From contig NZ_SZQF01000001.1 in NCBI RefSeq assembly GCF_005869935.1, positions 496,001 through 560,000 on the forward strand: a stretch of DNA of 64,000 nt, in the 5' to 3' direction. Each line of letters opens with the position of its first letter. Position 1 is the first letter of the stretch. A model generated the notes under the pieces. It did no database searches. It saw nothing but the letters and a program-made list of their open reading frames with translations, and had not been told where the DNA came from. The stretch is from Winogradskyella algicola. GTDB lineage: Bacteria; Bacteroidota; Bacteroidia; Flavobacteriales; Flavobacteriaceae. A program made the position numbers and the translations under genes. Below are positions 55,068 through 63,508 of this stretch, piece by piece.

Positions 55068-55844
55068 TTATTTTTCGATAAAACGCAATAATAAGTAAGA
55101 TAATTCTGATTTATTCTCAATATGACTCATATGTCCTTCCGATAATTCAGCAAAATTTATAGCTGTGTTTTCAATTTTAGAAAGAACCTGTTCTCTGTTG
55201 ATTAAGCTGTCTTTCTTACCAATGATTATAAATTTATCAGCATTAAGGGTATTAAAAACTTCAAATCGATTCGGTCTAAGCTTCATACCTTCGTTAGCAG
55301 CCATGTAACCTTGAAGCGATGTTTTAAGTGCAATGTTTAAAGCCCATTCATATTCTGCTTTGAAGCTTATTCTGCTTTCTGGCGCAAAAAGATTAGCAAA
55401 AGACATACGTACTAAATTTTCAAAATTAGTCTTTGCCATGTCGTTGGCACGCGTCCTCAACACTTTACGTTCTTCACTGTCAGCTTCAAATGTGGAATTC
55501 ATCAAACAAAGTCCCTCGAAAAGTTGAGGTTGTTGTTCTGCTAATGCTAAAGCCACATAGCCTCCCATAGAATGACCAATAAACTTTGCTTTATTAATTT
55601 CTAAATGTTGTAAAACCGCAAACACAGCATCAGCCATATCTTCCATTGTGTGTACATAACCTAAAGATTCTGTTTCACCATGTCCTAATAAATCGATACA
55701 AATGACTTTATGTGTTCTTGAAATTTCAGGTACTAAGTCGCGCCACATTTCAATGGTTTCTAAAAAACCATGTAATAATACAATGGTCTCACCTTTGCCT
55801 GAAACTGTATAATGAATCTTTATGTTTTTGTAATCTATAATCAT
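55068..55844 (-). CDS. Alpha/beta fold hydrolase
   Basis: 258 residues. Oxyanion motif LLHGFLE (24-30), DLLGHGETES, nucleophile elbow GHSMGG (Ser92), acid in GKKDSLI, and His in EGHMSHIE. Similar to BioH/MenH-like and haloperoxidase-type esterases; substrate unknown. Cytoplasmic. Divergent from the beta-lactamase-like gene. Confidence 0.9.
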   Translation of the reverse strand: MIIDYKNIKIHYTVSGKGETIVLLHGFLETIEMWRDLVPEISRTHKVICIDLLGHGETESLGYVHTMEDMADAVFAVLQHLEINKAKFIGHSMGGYVALALAEQQPQLFEGLCLMNSTFEADSEERKVLRTRANDMAKTNFENLVRMSFANLFAPESRISFKAEYEWALNIALKTSLQGYMAANEGMKLRPNRFEVFNTLNADKFIIIGKKDSLINREQVLSKIENTAINFAELSEGHMSHIENKSELSYLLLRFIEK

Positions 55845-55901
55845 GGATGCAAAGATAAATGTTGAAATGCGATGACTAAACTTTTCATCAGTAACATTTA
55901 T

Positions 55902-55909
55902 TATATTTG
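55902..55909 (+). promoter_or_regulatory. -7 element of the serine hydrolase gene
   Basis: TATATTTG, exact consensus. It rules out the upstream TTG frame opening (55907) as translation start and favours the ATG at 55937 (leader about 22 bases). Confidence 0.5.
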
Positions 55910-55936
55910 AAGTCTTTCATGTTAAAACAAAATACC

Positions 55937-57487
55937 ATGCTTTTAAAACGACTTTTTATTGCCATTCTTTTTATAGGTAGCATCAATGCATATGCACAAC
56001 TAAAGGAGACCGAAATTGATAAGCTTGTAAAAGAAACGCTCACCACTTTCGATGTGCCAGGCATTTCGGTTGGTGTATTTAAAGATGGAAAAGAAGTCTA
56101 TGCAAAAGGGCATGGGTTACGCTCTTTAACGTCTAAAAAAGACATGAATTCTGAAACCTTAGTAGGTGTAGCTTCCAACAGTAAAGGCTTTACGTGTTTT
56201 GCATTGGCAATGCTCGTCGATGATGGAAAATTAGATTGGGATGATCCTGTGCGTAAGTATATTCCAGAGTTTCAATTGCACGATCCTTGGGTGACCGAGA
56301 ATTTTACGGTTAGAGATTTGGTAACACACAGAAGTGGTATGGGATTGGGTGCTGGTGATCTTATGTTTTTTCCTGAAGGGAATGACTTTACGGTTCAGGA
56401 TATCATTGATAACGTGAAGTATTTAGAGCCTGAAAGTTCGTTCCGCAGTCAATTTGCCTATAACAACAACATGTTCATTATTGCAGGCGAAGTACTAAAG
56501 CGTGTTAGTGGTCTGTCTTGGGAAGATTTTATAGAAACTAAGATTATGAAACCTGTTGGCATGATAAATTCAAAAGCATCCTACAACAGAGTAACCGATA
56601 AATCGAATATAATCGATGCACACACGAGAGCAGAAGGGAAGGTGATTCAGATTCCGCATGATTGGAGCGAAACTGCAAACGCAGCAGGAGGTATTGTGAG
56701 TAATGTACATGATATGATGACTTGGGCAAAGTTTTTAATGAATGATGCTGTTACAGAAAAAGGAGAACGTTTATTGAGCGAAGCACAGTTTCACGAGCTT
56801 TGGCAATTGCAAACACCATTAAAAGTCAGAGCCAACGATTCGTATGATTCTAATTTTAAAGGTTATGGATTGGGTTGGTTTGTGACTGATTTGAAAGGTG
56901 GACATAAACAAGTGTATCATACAGGTGGATTGATTGGTACGGTAACGCAGTTTACCATGATTCCAGATTTAGACTTAGCTATTGTAGTGTTAACCAATCA
57001 AATGAATGGTTCTGCATTTACGACAATCACAAATACCATTAAAGATTCGTATTTAGGTTATGAAAACAGAAATTGGTTAGAACGTTTAGGCAAAAGCAAT
57101 GCTGACTATTTAAAGTATAATGATAGCATTAAAACTGAAGTTTTTGCTCAGGTAGAAAAGGCTAAAAAGCAATTGACAACACCAAGTGCAGAGCAAATTG
57201 TAGGCACTTATAAAGACGATTGGTTTGGAGATATCACCATTGCACACGATGGCAAAAAATACAGTATCAAATGCGAGCGTTCACCACGTTTATATGGCGA
57301 ATTGTTGCCATACAACGCAACAACATTTGTTGCCAAATGGAACGATAGAAGCTACGATGCTGATGTCTTTGTGCAATTCACATTTAATGAAAAGGAAGAA
57401 GCCGTTTCTGCAACGATGAAGTATATTGCGCCAATCACAGATTTTAGCTTCGATTTTCACGATTTAGAACTTAAAAAGACTAAGTAG
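55937..57487 (+). CDS. Exported class C beta-lactamase-related serine hydrolase
   Basis: 516 residues from the ATG at 55937 (MLLKRLFIAIL.., signal peptide ending AYAQ); an ATG six codons earlier is possible. Beta-lactamase/DD-peptidase fold: SxxK in ASNSKGF, YxN in FAYNNN, and HTGG in VYHTGGLIG in place of KTG. The C-terminal 110 residues form a lipocalin-like DUF3471 domain (IVGTYKDDWFGDITI). Periplasmic esterase, peptidase or beta-lactamase-like activity; substrate unknown. Stop codon overlaps the brnQ start (TAGTG). Confidence 0.9.
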   Translation: MLLKRLFIAILFIGSINAYAQLKETEIDKLVKETLTTFDVPGISVGVFKDGKEVYAKGHGLRSLTSKKDMNSETLVGVASNSKGFTCFALAMLVDDGKLDWDDPVRKYIPEFQLHDPWVTENFTVRDLVTHRSGMGLGAGDLMFFPEGNDFTVQDIIDNVKYLEPESSFRSQFAYNNNMFIIAGEVLKRVSGLSWEDFIETKIMKPVGMINSKASYNRVTDKSNIIDAHTRAEGKVIQIPHDWSETANAAGGIVSNVHDMMTWAKFLMNDAVTEKGERLLSEAQFHELWQLQTPLKVRANDSYDSNFKGYGLGWFVTDLKGGHKQVYHTGGLIGTVTQFTMIPDLDLAIVVLTNQMNGSAFTTITNTIKDSYLGYENRNWLERLGKSNADYLKYNDSIKTEVFAQVEKAKKQLTTPSAEQIVGTYKDDWFGDITIAHDGKKYSIKCERSPRLYGELLPYNATTFVAKWNDRSYDADVFVQFTFNEKEEAVSATMKYIAPITDFSFDFHDLELKKTK

Positions 57488-58791
57488 TGAATATTCAACG
57501 CAAAGAACTTTTAGTTACAAGCTTCGCCTTATTTTCGCTTTTTTTTGGTGCAGGAAACTTATTGTTGCCACCAATGTTGGGTTACAACTCTGGTGAAAAC
57601 TGGCTTTGGGTTGCTATTGGTTTTATAATTACAGCCGTAGTGATTCCAATTATTGGCATATTAGCACATGCCAGACTTCAAGGTACGTTGTTTGATTTTG
57701 GCAAAAAAGTATCGCCAACCTTCAGTTTAATTTATTGCATTTTAATTTATGTTATTGCAGTTGCCATTCCATCACCTCGAACAGCTGCGGCAACACACGA
57801 GATTGCTATTCATCCTGCATTTGGTACGTCGCCATTATTAACCAGTAGTATTTATTTTGCTTTGGTATTGGTTTTTGTGTTGAATCGTTCCAAAATATTG
57901 AATCTCATCGGAAAGTTTTTAACACCATTTATAGTAATCATGTTGTTAGTAGTGATTGCAATTGGTTTGTTTTATTCGGAATTTACCACAGGAACACCTC
58001 AATTTGACACACCTATCGTTTCAGGAATTTTAGAAGGCTATCAAACCTTTGATGCTATCGGAGCAGTGGTTGTAGGTGCGGTAATTATTGTATCGCTTAA
58101 CTTCGATAATATGGAAGTAAGTCGATTTGAATCGAAACGAAAACTCATCAGAAATTCAGGCTTTATTGCAGGTTTAGGTCTGTTTGTAATTTACGCTGGA
58201 TTAATTGCTGTTGGTGCGTATTATGGTTCGGAAATTAGCGTTGATACAGCCTTAAGTAACGATATGCAACGAGCCAGTTTGCTAAGAGATATTAGTATAA
58301 AATCCTTGGGAGAATTTGGTAACATGGTTTTAAGTATTCTTATTTCTTTGGCTTGTTTTACCACAGCTGTTGGTATTATTGCTGGTACAGCCGATTATTT
58401 TAAAGGATTGTTGAATAATTCGCAAACTGTTTTTGTAGTCACTGCCATCATCGGTTGCGTGTTGGGTGTTATTGTTGGGCAGCTCGATTTTAACTCCATT
58501 GTTGTAGTGGCTATTCCTGTATTGTTATTAGTATATCCAATTACCATCATACTTATTTTACTGAATGTTTTGCCTGAGAGACTAGCAACTCCACTTCTGT
58601 TTAGAGCTGTAATTATCGTCACTTTAGTATTCAGCATACCAGATGTTATCGGGTTTTTAAGGCCTTCGGAAGGCTTACAAAAGTTAACAGAATACATTCC
58701 TCTAGCAAAGCATAGTTTGGGTTGGGTATTACCTGCTGTTGTAACCTTTGGAATAGTGTCTATGTTGAAATCAAAGCCGAAAACCATTTAG
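57487..58791 (+). CDS. brnQ: Branched-chain amino acid transport system II carrier protein
   Basis: 434 residues, about 12 transmembrane helices; sodium-coupled uptake of Leu/Ile/Val. N-terminal signature SLFFGAGNLLLPPMLGYNSG is characteristic; also IPSPRTAAATHEIA. The start is a GTG overlapping the upstream stop (TAGTG), so translation is coupled to the serine hydrolase. Confidence 0.94.
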   Translation: MNIQRKELLVTSFALFSLFFGAGNLLLPPMLGYNSGENWLWVAIGFIITAVVIPIIGILAHARLQGTLFDFGKKVSPTFSLIYCILIYVIAVAIPSPRTAAATHEIAIHPAFGTSPLLTSSIYFALVLVFVLNRSKILNLIGKFLTPFIVIMLLVVIAIGLFYSEFTTGTPQFDTPIVSGILEGYQTFDAIGAVVVGAVIIVSLNFDNMEVSRFESKRKLIRNSGFIAGLGLFVIYAGLIAVGAYYGSEISVDTALSNDMQRASLLRDISIKSLGEFGNMVLSILISLACFTTAVGIIAGTADYFKGLLNNSQTVFVVTAIIGCVLGVIVGQLDFNSIVVVAIPVLLLVYPITIILILLNVLPERLATPLLFRAVIIVTLVFSIPDVIGFLRPSEGLQKLTEYIPLAKHSLGWVLPAVVTFGIVSMLKSKPKTI

Positions 58792-58844
58792 TATGAAACA
58801 TCAATTTTTAAATCATGCTTTCTGTTTTAACAAAACTATCGATA

Positions 58845-58964
58845 CGTCAGTTCGAGTGATTTTGAAGCATAAAAAATTGTATCGAGAACAAATTCTTAGG
58901 CTAAAATTCTTATTCTCGATACACGATTTTCTCATTGCAATCGTAAACCGCACTCGAATTGACG
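58845..58964. repeat. Nested palindromic element upstream of the methylase gene
   Basis: Outer arms CGTCAGTTCGAGTG (58845-58858) and CACTCGAATTGACG (58951-58964), one mismatch. Inner arms TGTATCGAGAA (58878-58888) and TTCTCGATACA (58913-58923), perfect. A small CGAT..ATCG hairpin lies between right inner and outer arms. Resembles dispersed intergenic repeats of Flavobacteriaceae. It is the only structure in the brnQ-methylase gap; an 83-codon frame across it is considered spurious. Confidence 0.65.
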
Positions 58965-59040
58965 AATTTTCATCAAAATTTAGAATGCCATATGATTCTT
59001 ATGTTCCAAGTAATTGTGTTAACCCAATAGAACCAGTTGC

Positions 59041-59745
59041 ATGAAATACATGGGAAGCAAGGCACGTTTTGCCAAACATATATTACCAATTATTCTAAAA
59101 GACCGACAGCCAAATCAATCTTATATTGAGCCTTTTGCAGGTGGTATGAATATGATAGACAAGGTCGATGGTATCCGAATTGCCAACGATCAGCATGAAG
59201 AATTAATGGCCATGTGGCAAGCCTTGATTTACGAGAATTGGGATCCTCCAAAATCGGTAAGTGAGGACGAATACAAAGCCATAAAATACAATCAAGACGA
59301 CTATCCTAAACATCTGGTGGCTTATGTCGGTTTTAATTCGTTTGGAGGCAAATGGTTTGCAGGCTACCGACGCGATAAGCAAGGTAAACGCGATTATTGG
59401 GCAGAACATTATCGAAACATTACCAAACAAGTGCCAAATCTCGAAGGTGTTATTTTGTCCTGTAAATCGTATACCGAATTAGAAATTCCTGAAAATAGTA
59501 TTGTCTATTGCGATCCACCATACGCGTCTACCACTAAATACAGAGATGGTTTCGACCATGACAAATTTTGGGAATGGTGCAGACAACAAAGCAAAGCAGG
59601 TCATCAATTGTTTGTGAGCGAATACAATGCACCAGAAGATTTTAACTGTATTTGGGAAAAGCCAGCAAAAACAAGTTTCTCATGGCATGCCGATAACTTA
59701 CCTGCTAAAAAGAGTGTAGAGCGTTTGTTTGTTTTTGATGGGTAA
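59041..59745 (+). CDS. D12-class DNA adenine N6-methyltransferase
   Basis: 234 residues. Begins MKYMGSKARF (AdoMet-binding region), motif I YIEPFAGG (28-35), catalytic motif IV YCDPPY (156-161), and VSEYNAP near the C-terminus. This is the short Dam/phage-type family that methylates adenine in a short site, possibly without a restriction partner: no endonuclease gene is adjacent. A decayed copy of its last 90 bases lies at 61223-61313, beyond the ATPase gene. It ends two bases from the convergent ATPase gene. Confidence 0.9.
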   Translation: MKYMGSKARFAKHILPIILKDRQPNQSYIEPFAGGMNMIDKVDGIRIANDQHEELMAMWQALIYENWDPPKSVSEDEYKAIKYNQDDYPKHLVAYVGFNSFGGKWFAGYRRDKQGKRDYWAEHYRNITKQVPNLEGVILSCKSYTELEIPENSIVYCDPPYASTTKYRDGFDHDKFWEWCRQQSKAGHQLFVSEYNAPEDFNCIWEKPAKTSFSWHADNLPAKKSVERLFVFDG

Positions 59746-59747
59746 CG

Positions 59748-61112
59748 TTAGTTGATACTATAATTGTTTATAAAATAGGCGGTATAATCTTCTAGTTTTG
59801 TGCCTAAGTAATAAGGTAAATTCATTAGTAAATACGGTTTTTTACCCATTGGAGTTGAATGTTGTTCAACACTAAATTCTCCACTATACATGCGAATCGC
59901 ATATGGATGGTCGGCTCGATCAATGAATTGATGAAGCGATTTTAGTTTTCCTTCTTTACCAGATTTAATTTCAATAGGAATTAGTTTTTCCTTGTAAGGC
60001 ATTACCAAATCAACCTCAGAAGACGCTTGTTTTTTTTCTCTCACCCAAAAATTAGGTTTAGAATAAGTAATAGTGTTGAGCGACATTAGTTCTTGAGTAA
60101 TTAAATGAGGAATAATGGCCCCTTTGTAAGCATTACTTAAGTCTTCTAAAGTCAACATATCTCCTTGAACGTTTAATTCATAATTTACTAAACCAGTGTC
60201 TAAAAATTGTAAGCGTGGTGATTTTTTTAAATCTGATTTTACAGGAGACGCTATAGATGTAGTGGGATAAATTAATTGAATAATACGCGCATCATTTAGG
60301 TTGCGCATCGCTTCTCCAACTTCTCTGGATTTATAATTGGAGTTACCAAAGTTGTGAAATTTTATACGCTCATCTAAATACAAATGTGCTGTATTCATAA
60401 TGTGGCGTATAACTCTTGCATCTGTGGCGTTGTTGGCATATTTTTCTACATCGTCTTTGTAGGTTGCCCAAATACTTTCATAAACTTCTGGTAAATCTGC
60501 AATGTTATCAGTCTCTAAAAAGGTGTCTATAACTTCTGGCATACCTCCAATAATGGCGTATTGATGAAATAAAACTTTTAGTGTTTGATGTGCAAAATCC
60601 TTTACAGGTATTTCATGTAATGCCTCTAATGCTAATGATTGTTGTTTTGCGTTAAGATACTCTAGAAAATTTAAAGGATGTAAATACAAATAAGACACAC
60701 GACCTACTGGAAAACTCTTTACCTTGTCCATAACGTGCTCAAGCAAAGAGCCAGCTGCTATAACATGTAGTTGAGGTAAGTCTTCATAAAAATATCTTAA
60801 TAATGCTATAGCTTCCGGTGATTCTTGTATTTCATCAATAAATAAAAGCACCTTGGACATAGTATTGGTCCTAATGTTATTTGCTAAAAACAAAGCATCT
60901 ACAAGGGTTTTGACATCTGTAAAATCTTGAAAATATCGTAAGTCTGCAGCACGCTCTAGGTTTAATGGAATAAAGTAGTCATAACCTTGAGAAAACGAGT
61001 TCACCAAAGTTGTTTTACCCACTTGTCTTGCGCCTCTTAATAAGAGCGGCTTTCGTTTTGGGTTGGCTTTCCATTGTTTTAAGCTTTTGTTTATGTGTCT
61101 TTTAAAGTGCAA
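59748..61112 (-). CDS. AAA family ATPase with DUF4143 domain
   Basis: 454 residues. N-terminal AAA_14 domain: Walker A GARQVGKTTLV (Lys33), Walker B LLFIDEIQESP. C-terminal DUF4143 nuclease-like region (about 300-400: KSPRLQFLDTGLVNY, VREKKQASSEVDLVM, IPIEIKSGKEG), which has a PD-(D/E)XK-like E-x-K. The start must be the TTG at 61112, because an in-frame TAG lies nine bases upstream of it. A widespread, patchily distributed prokaryotic family of unknown role. Tandem 33-bp repeats begin 24 bases upstream. Confidence 0.88.
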   Translation of the reverse strand: MHFKRHINKSLKQWKANPKRKPLLLRGARQVGKTTLVNSFSQGYDYFIPLNLERAADLRYFQDFTDVKTLVDALFLANNIRTNTMSKVLLFIDEIQESPEAIALLRYFYEDLPQLHVIAAGSLLEHVMDKVKSFPVGRVSYLYLHPLNFLEYLNAKQQSLALEALHEIPVKDFAHQTLKVLFHQYAIIGGMPEVIDTFLETDNIADLPEVYESIWATYKDDVEKYANNATDARVIRHIMNTAHLYLDERIKFHNFGNSNYKSREVGEAMRNLNDARIIQLIYPTTSIASPVKSDLKKSPRLQFLDTGLVNYELNVQGDMLTLEDLSNAYKGAIIPHLITQELMSLNTITYSKPNFWVREKKQASSEVDLVMPYKEKLIPIEIKSGKEGKLKSLHQFIDRADHPYAIRMYSGEFSVEQHSTPMGKKPYLLMNLPYYLGTKLEDYTAYFINNYSIN

Positions 61113-61136
61113 TGTGTTTGTCTATAATTTTAAATT

Positions 61137-61219
61137 GTAACAAAGTAAGGGTAAATATAACAATATTATGTAACAAAGTAAGGGTAAATATAACAATATT
61201 ATGTAACAAAGTAAGGGTA
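61137..61219. repeat. 33-bp tandem repeats upstream of the DUF4143 ATPase
   Basis: About 2.5 copies with period 33 (starts at 61137, 61170, 61203). Each holds GTAACAAAGTAAGGGTAAAT followed by ATAACAATATTAT in full copies. On the minus strand each carries TTACTTTG, one base off the -7 consensus, so the array lies in the ATPase promoter region. The last copy breaks into the methylase remnant. Confidence 0.85.
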
Positions 61220-61222
61220 AAA

Positions 61223-61313
61223 TGGAAAAGACATCAAAACCACCTTTTCATGGCATGCTGATAACTTACCAGCTAAAAAAAAGTGTGGAACGTTTGTTTG
61301 TTTCAATGGATAA
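61223..61313 (+). pseudogene. Remnant of a second adenine methylase 3' end
   Basis: Roughly 80% identical to bases 59653-59745, the end of the intact methylase, including CATGGCATGC, GATAACTTACC and CGTTTGTTTGTTT. Single-base indels destroy the frame and the rest of the gene is absent. It shows that two methylase copies once flanked, or were separated by, the ATPase gene. The rest of the gap 61314-61522 holds a short GC-rich palindrome and the lysC promoter. Confidence 0.8.
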
Positions 61314-61370
61314 ATAGAGCCCATTTGCAATTCCTTTTGAGGTTTATCATTTCAATTTTGTTAAGAATTG

Positions 61371-61400
61371 TCCCCTTGAGGGGACTTTAGGGGTGTTTTT
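61371..61400. repeat. GC-rich palindrome, probable dispersed repeat
   Basis: GTCCCCTTGAGGGGAC is a stem of six pairs with a four-base loop, followed by TTTAGGGGTG. Strikingly GC-rich against its AT-rich surroundings; I associate similar sequences with flavobacterial intergenic repeats but cannot confirm here. Confidence 0.4.
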
Positions 61401-61494
61401 AAATGAAAACATAGATATGCTTGTTATATAATTAACAAATTGTAATTAATTGTGCTATTTTTTCAAAATTTAGGTCAATAGCTTAAAGGTCATC

Positions 61495-61502
61495 TACATT
61501 TG
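61495..61502 (+). promoter_or_regulatory. -7 element of the aspartate kinase gene
   Basis: TACATTTG, exact consensus, about 20 bases before the ATG; no standard -33 TTG. Confidence 0.5.
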
Positions 61503-61522
61503 CGCTCTAAAATAAATGCACT

Positions 61523-62851
61523 ATGTTAGTATACAAGTTTGGTGGTACCTCAGTAGGTTCGGTAGTGAATATGAATCATGTAAAAGATATCATTAACACC
61601 AAAGACCGTAAGATTGTTGTATTGTCTGCCATGTCTAGCACTACAAATACTTTGGTTGAAATCTCAAGATTGGTTGAGGTTGGTGAGCTTACAACTGCAA
61701 AAACCATCATCACAGAACTGAACGAAACGTATAATGCTGTGGTGTACAATTTGTTACAAGATCAAGCATTACGATTGGAAGTGAGCAAGTACGTCAATGC
61801 CAGATTCAAGCTTTTATTAGATGCGATTAACGAGCCATTTTCACAAACGTTACATAACAGTATTGTTGCCAATGGAGAATTACTATCTACTTTTATGTTT
61901 AGCCGTTTGTTGCAACAAGAAGGGTTTAATGTAAAGTTATTGCCAGCTTTAGATTTTATGCGAATTGATAGCCATAACGAACCCGATAATTTTTACATAA
62001 AACAAAATCTTAACCGACTTATTAATACTGTTGAGCCAGCAGATATTTACATTACACAAGGCTTTATTTGTTTAGATGCCGAAGGGCAAATTACCAACCT
62101 GCAACGTGGCGGAAGCGATTACACAGCCACCATTATTGGTGCAGCTATTGAAGCCGATGAGGTACAAATCTGGACCGATATTGACGGATTCCACAACAAC
62201 GATCCTCGTTACGTTAATGATACGCAAGCCTTATCGCATTTATCGTATGATGAAGCTGCTGAGTTGGCTTATTTTGGAGCTAAGATTTTGCATCCGCAAA
62301 CCGTAATGCCAGTGCGCAATCTTGATATTCCATTACGACTCAAAAACACCATGGCACCACAAGCGCATGGCACATTAATTACCAACCAAATTCATGGTGA
62401 AGGCATTAAAGCCATTGCAGCAAAAGATGGCATTACAGCTATAAAAATTAAGTCGGTACGTATGCTGTTAGCACACGGTTTTTTAAAGAAAGTATTTGAA
62501 GTCTTTGAGCGCTACGAAACGTCTATAGACATGGTAACCACCTCAGAAATTGCAGTATCCTTAACCATAGACAACACCACACATTTAGAAGCTATTACCG
62601 AGGAACTTGAAAAATTTGCAACGGTTGAAGTAGATGATTATATGAGTATTGTTTGCCTCGTTGGTAACAATATTATTTACCATCCTGATACACCAGAACT
62701 CTTCCAGGTGTTACAAGATGTTAATGTGCGTATGATTGCTTATGGTGGTAGCAACAACAATATTTCACTTTTAGTTAATACTAGCGATAAGTTAGAAACT
62801 TTGCAGAAGTTACAGCGTTATGTTTTTGAGGGTGGTTTTGTGGGAGTTTAG
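61523..62851 (+). CDS. lysC: Aspartate kinase (monofunctional)
   Basis: 442 residues; first step of the Lys/Thr/Met pathway. Amino acid kinase domain (about 1-285): YKFGGTSVGS (5-13), QRGGSDYTATIIGAA, and ILHPQTVMPV. Two C-terminal ACT domains (about 300-442: VRMLLAHGFLKKVFEVFERY; VNVRMIAYGGSNNNISLLV) give feedback inhibition. No dehydrogenase fusion. Convergent with the frameshifted gene, with a four-base overlap. Confidence 0.93.
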   Translation: MLVYKFGGTSVGSVVNMNHVKDIINTKDRKIVVLSAMSSTTNTLVEISRLVEVGELTTAKTIITELNETYNAVVYNLLQDQALRLEVSKYVNARFKLLLDAINEPFSQTLHNSIVANGELLSTFMFSRLLQQEGFNVKLLPALDFMRIDSHNEPDNFYIKQNLNRLINTVEPADIYITQGFICLDAEGQITNLQRGGSDYTATIIGAAIEADEVQIWTDIDGFHNNDPRYVNDTQALSHLSYDEAAELAYFGAKILHPQTVMPVRNLDIPLRLKNTMAPQAHGTLITNQIHGEGIKAIAAKDGITAIKIKSVRMLLAHGFLKKVFEVFERYETSIDMVTTSEIAVSLTIDNTTHLEAITEELEKFATVEVDDYMSIVCLVGNNIIYHPDTPELFQVLQDVNVRMIAYGGSNNNISLLVNTSDKLETLQKLQRYVFEGGFVGV

Positions 62852-63161
62852 ATTGAAGTGAAACAATTCTCACACTTTTTAAGTTCAAGATTTACCGGTT
62901 GATTACATTCAACACTGGTAGTGTATACATTCCCTTCAATATCAAAAAACTCTTCAGTGTCTATTTCTTCCCATTCAGTAAAATAAAACCATTCATTTTT
63001 TGTGTTAAATTTTGTTTTTCTTCTTTCCAATTTAAACCTTTTGATTCTACGTATTCTTTGGCTTGTTTTTCTGTTTGACAATAATATTGACCATCGTTAA
63101 AAATATACCCTTGGTTTATGCCTTTGCCATTGAAGTCACTTTTTCTTTCATATTTTTTCAT
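62848..63161 (-). pseudogene. Small hypothetical gene split by a frameshift
   Basis: Two overlapping minus-strand frames make one sensible protein if joined. The upstream part (from 63161) reads MKKYERKSDFNGKG.. with GYIFNDGQYYCQTEKQAKEYVESKGLN. The downstream part continues EWFYFTEWEEIDTEEFFDIEGN and ends in CENCFTSI with a CxxC. The junction lies at a run of six A (minus strand; 62996-63001), where a -1 shift or one extra A restores the frame. The joined product would be about 100 residues, family unknown. Either a recent mutation, a sequence error, or slippage. Confidence 0.55.
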
Positions 63162-63189
63162 AATTAAATTTCTTCAAATATAAACAATG

Positions 63190-63227
63190 ATACTTATTGT
63201 ATGTTGATAGCTGCATACAATAAGTAT
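63190..63227. promoter_or_regulatory. Perfect 14-bp inverted repeat operator of the Xre gene
   Basis: ATACTTATTGTATG (63190-63203), a ten-base spacer, CATACAATAAGTAT (63214-63227). The arms bracket the -33 TTG and reach the first base of the -7 box, an arrangement suited to autoregulation by the Xre protein encoded 12 bases downstream. Confidence 0.8.
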
Positions 63228-63234
63228 AGTTTTG
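63204..63234 (+). promoter_or_regulatory. Promoter of the Xre regulator gene
   Basis: TTG (63204-63206), 20 bases, TAGTTTTG (63227-63234): exact Bacteroidota consensus. The ATG begins four bases after the -7 box, so the mRNA should be leaderless. Confidence 0.7.
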
Positions 63235-63238
63235 GTTT

Positions 63239-63508
63239 ATGGTGAATCAATTCATACTTAAAGAGTTTGGAAATCGAATACGTTTTTTGCGAAACCAAAA
63301 AAATCTCAGTCAGGAAGAGCTCTCCTTTGTTACAGGTTTTCATAGAACTTATATCGGAATGATTGAACGTGGTGAACGCAATATTTCGTTGACCAATATT
63401 TTGGTTTTTGCTAAAGCATTTGAATTACATGTTGATGAGTTATTAGATTTTAGAAAATCTAACTCAAAATTATCTTTTAAAGATTATCAATTTAAAAAGG
63501 ATGATTAG
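63239..63508 (+). CDS. Xre-family helix-turn-helix regulator (controller-protein-like)
   Basis: 89 residues, a single HTH_3 domain (about 8-70): FGNRIRFLRNQKNLSQEELSF, TGFHRTYIGMIERGERNISL (recognition helix) and LVFAKAFELHVDELLDF. Size and sequence match C proteins of restriction-modification systems, which bind paired palindromes at their own promoter and are often made from leaderless mRNAs; both features are visible here. Its stop codon is directly followed by the ATG of the nuclease-helicase gene, so it probably controls that gene. Confidence 0.92.
   Translation: MVNQFILKEFGNRIRFLRNQKNLSQEELSFVTGFHRTYIGMIERGERNISLTNILVFAKAFELHVDELLDFRKSNSKLSFKDYQFKKDD

Noticed and set aside
58793..59044. 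83-codon plus-strand ORF between brnQ and the methylase
   Set aside because: Most of it is a translation through the nested palindromic repeat at 58845-58964, and it resembles no protein I know.
59041..61112. Restriction-modification system made of methylase plus ATPase
   Set aside because: No restriction endonuclease or specificity subunit; DUF4143 ATPases are widespread as solitary genes, so functional pairing is not supported.
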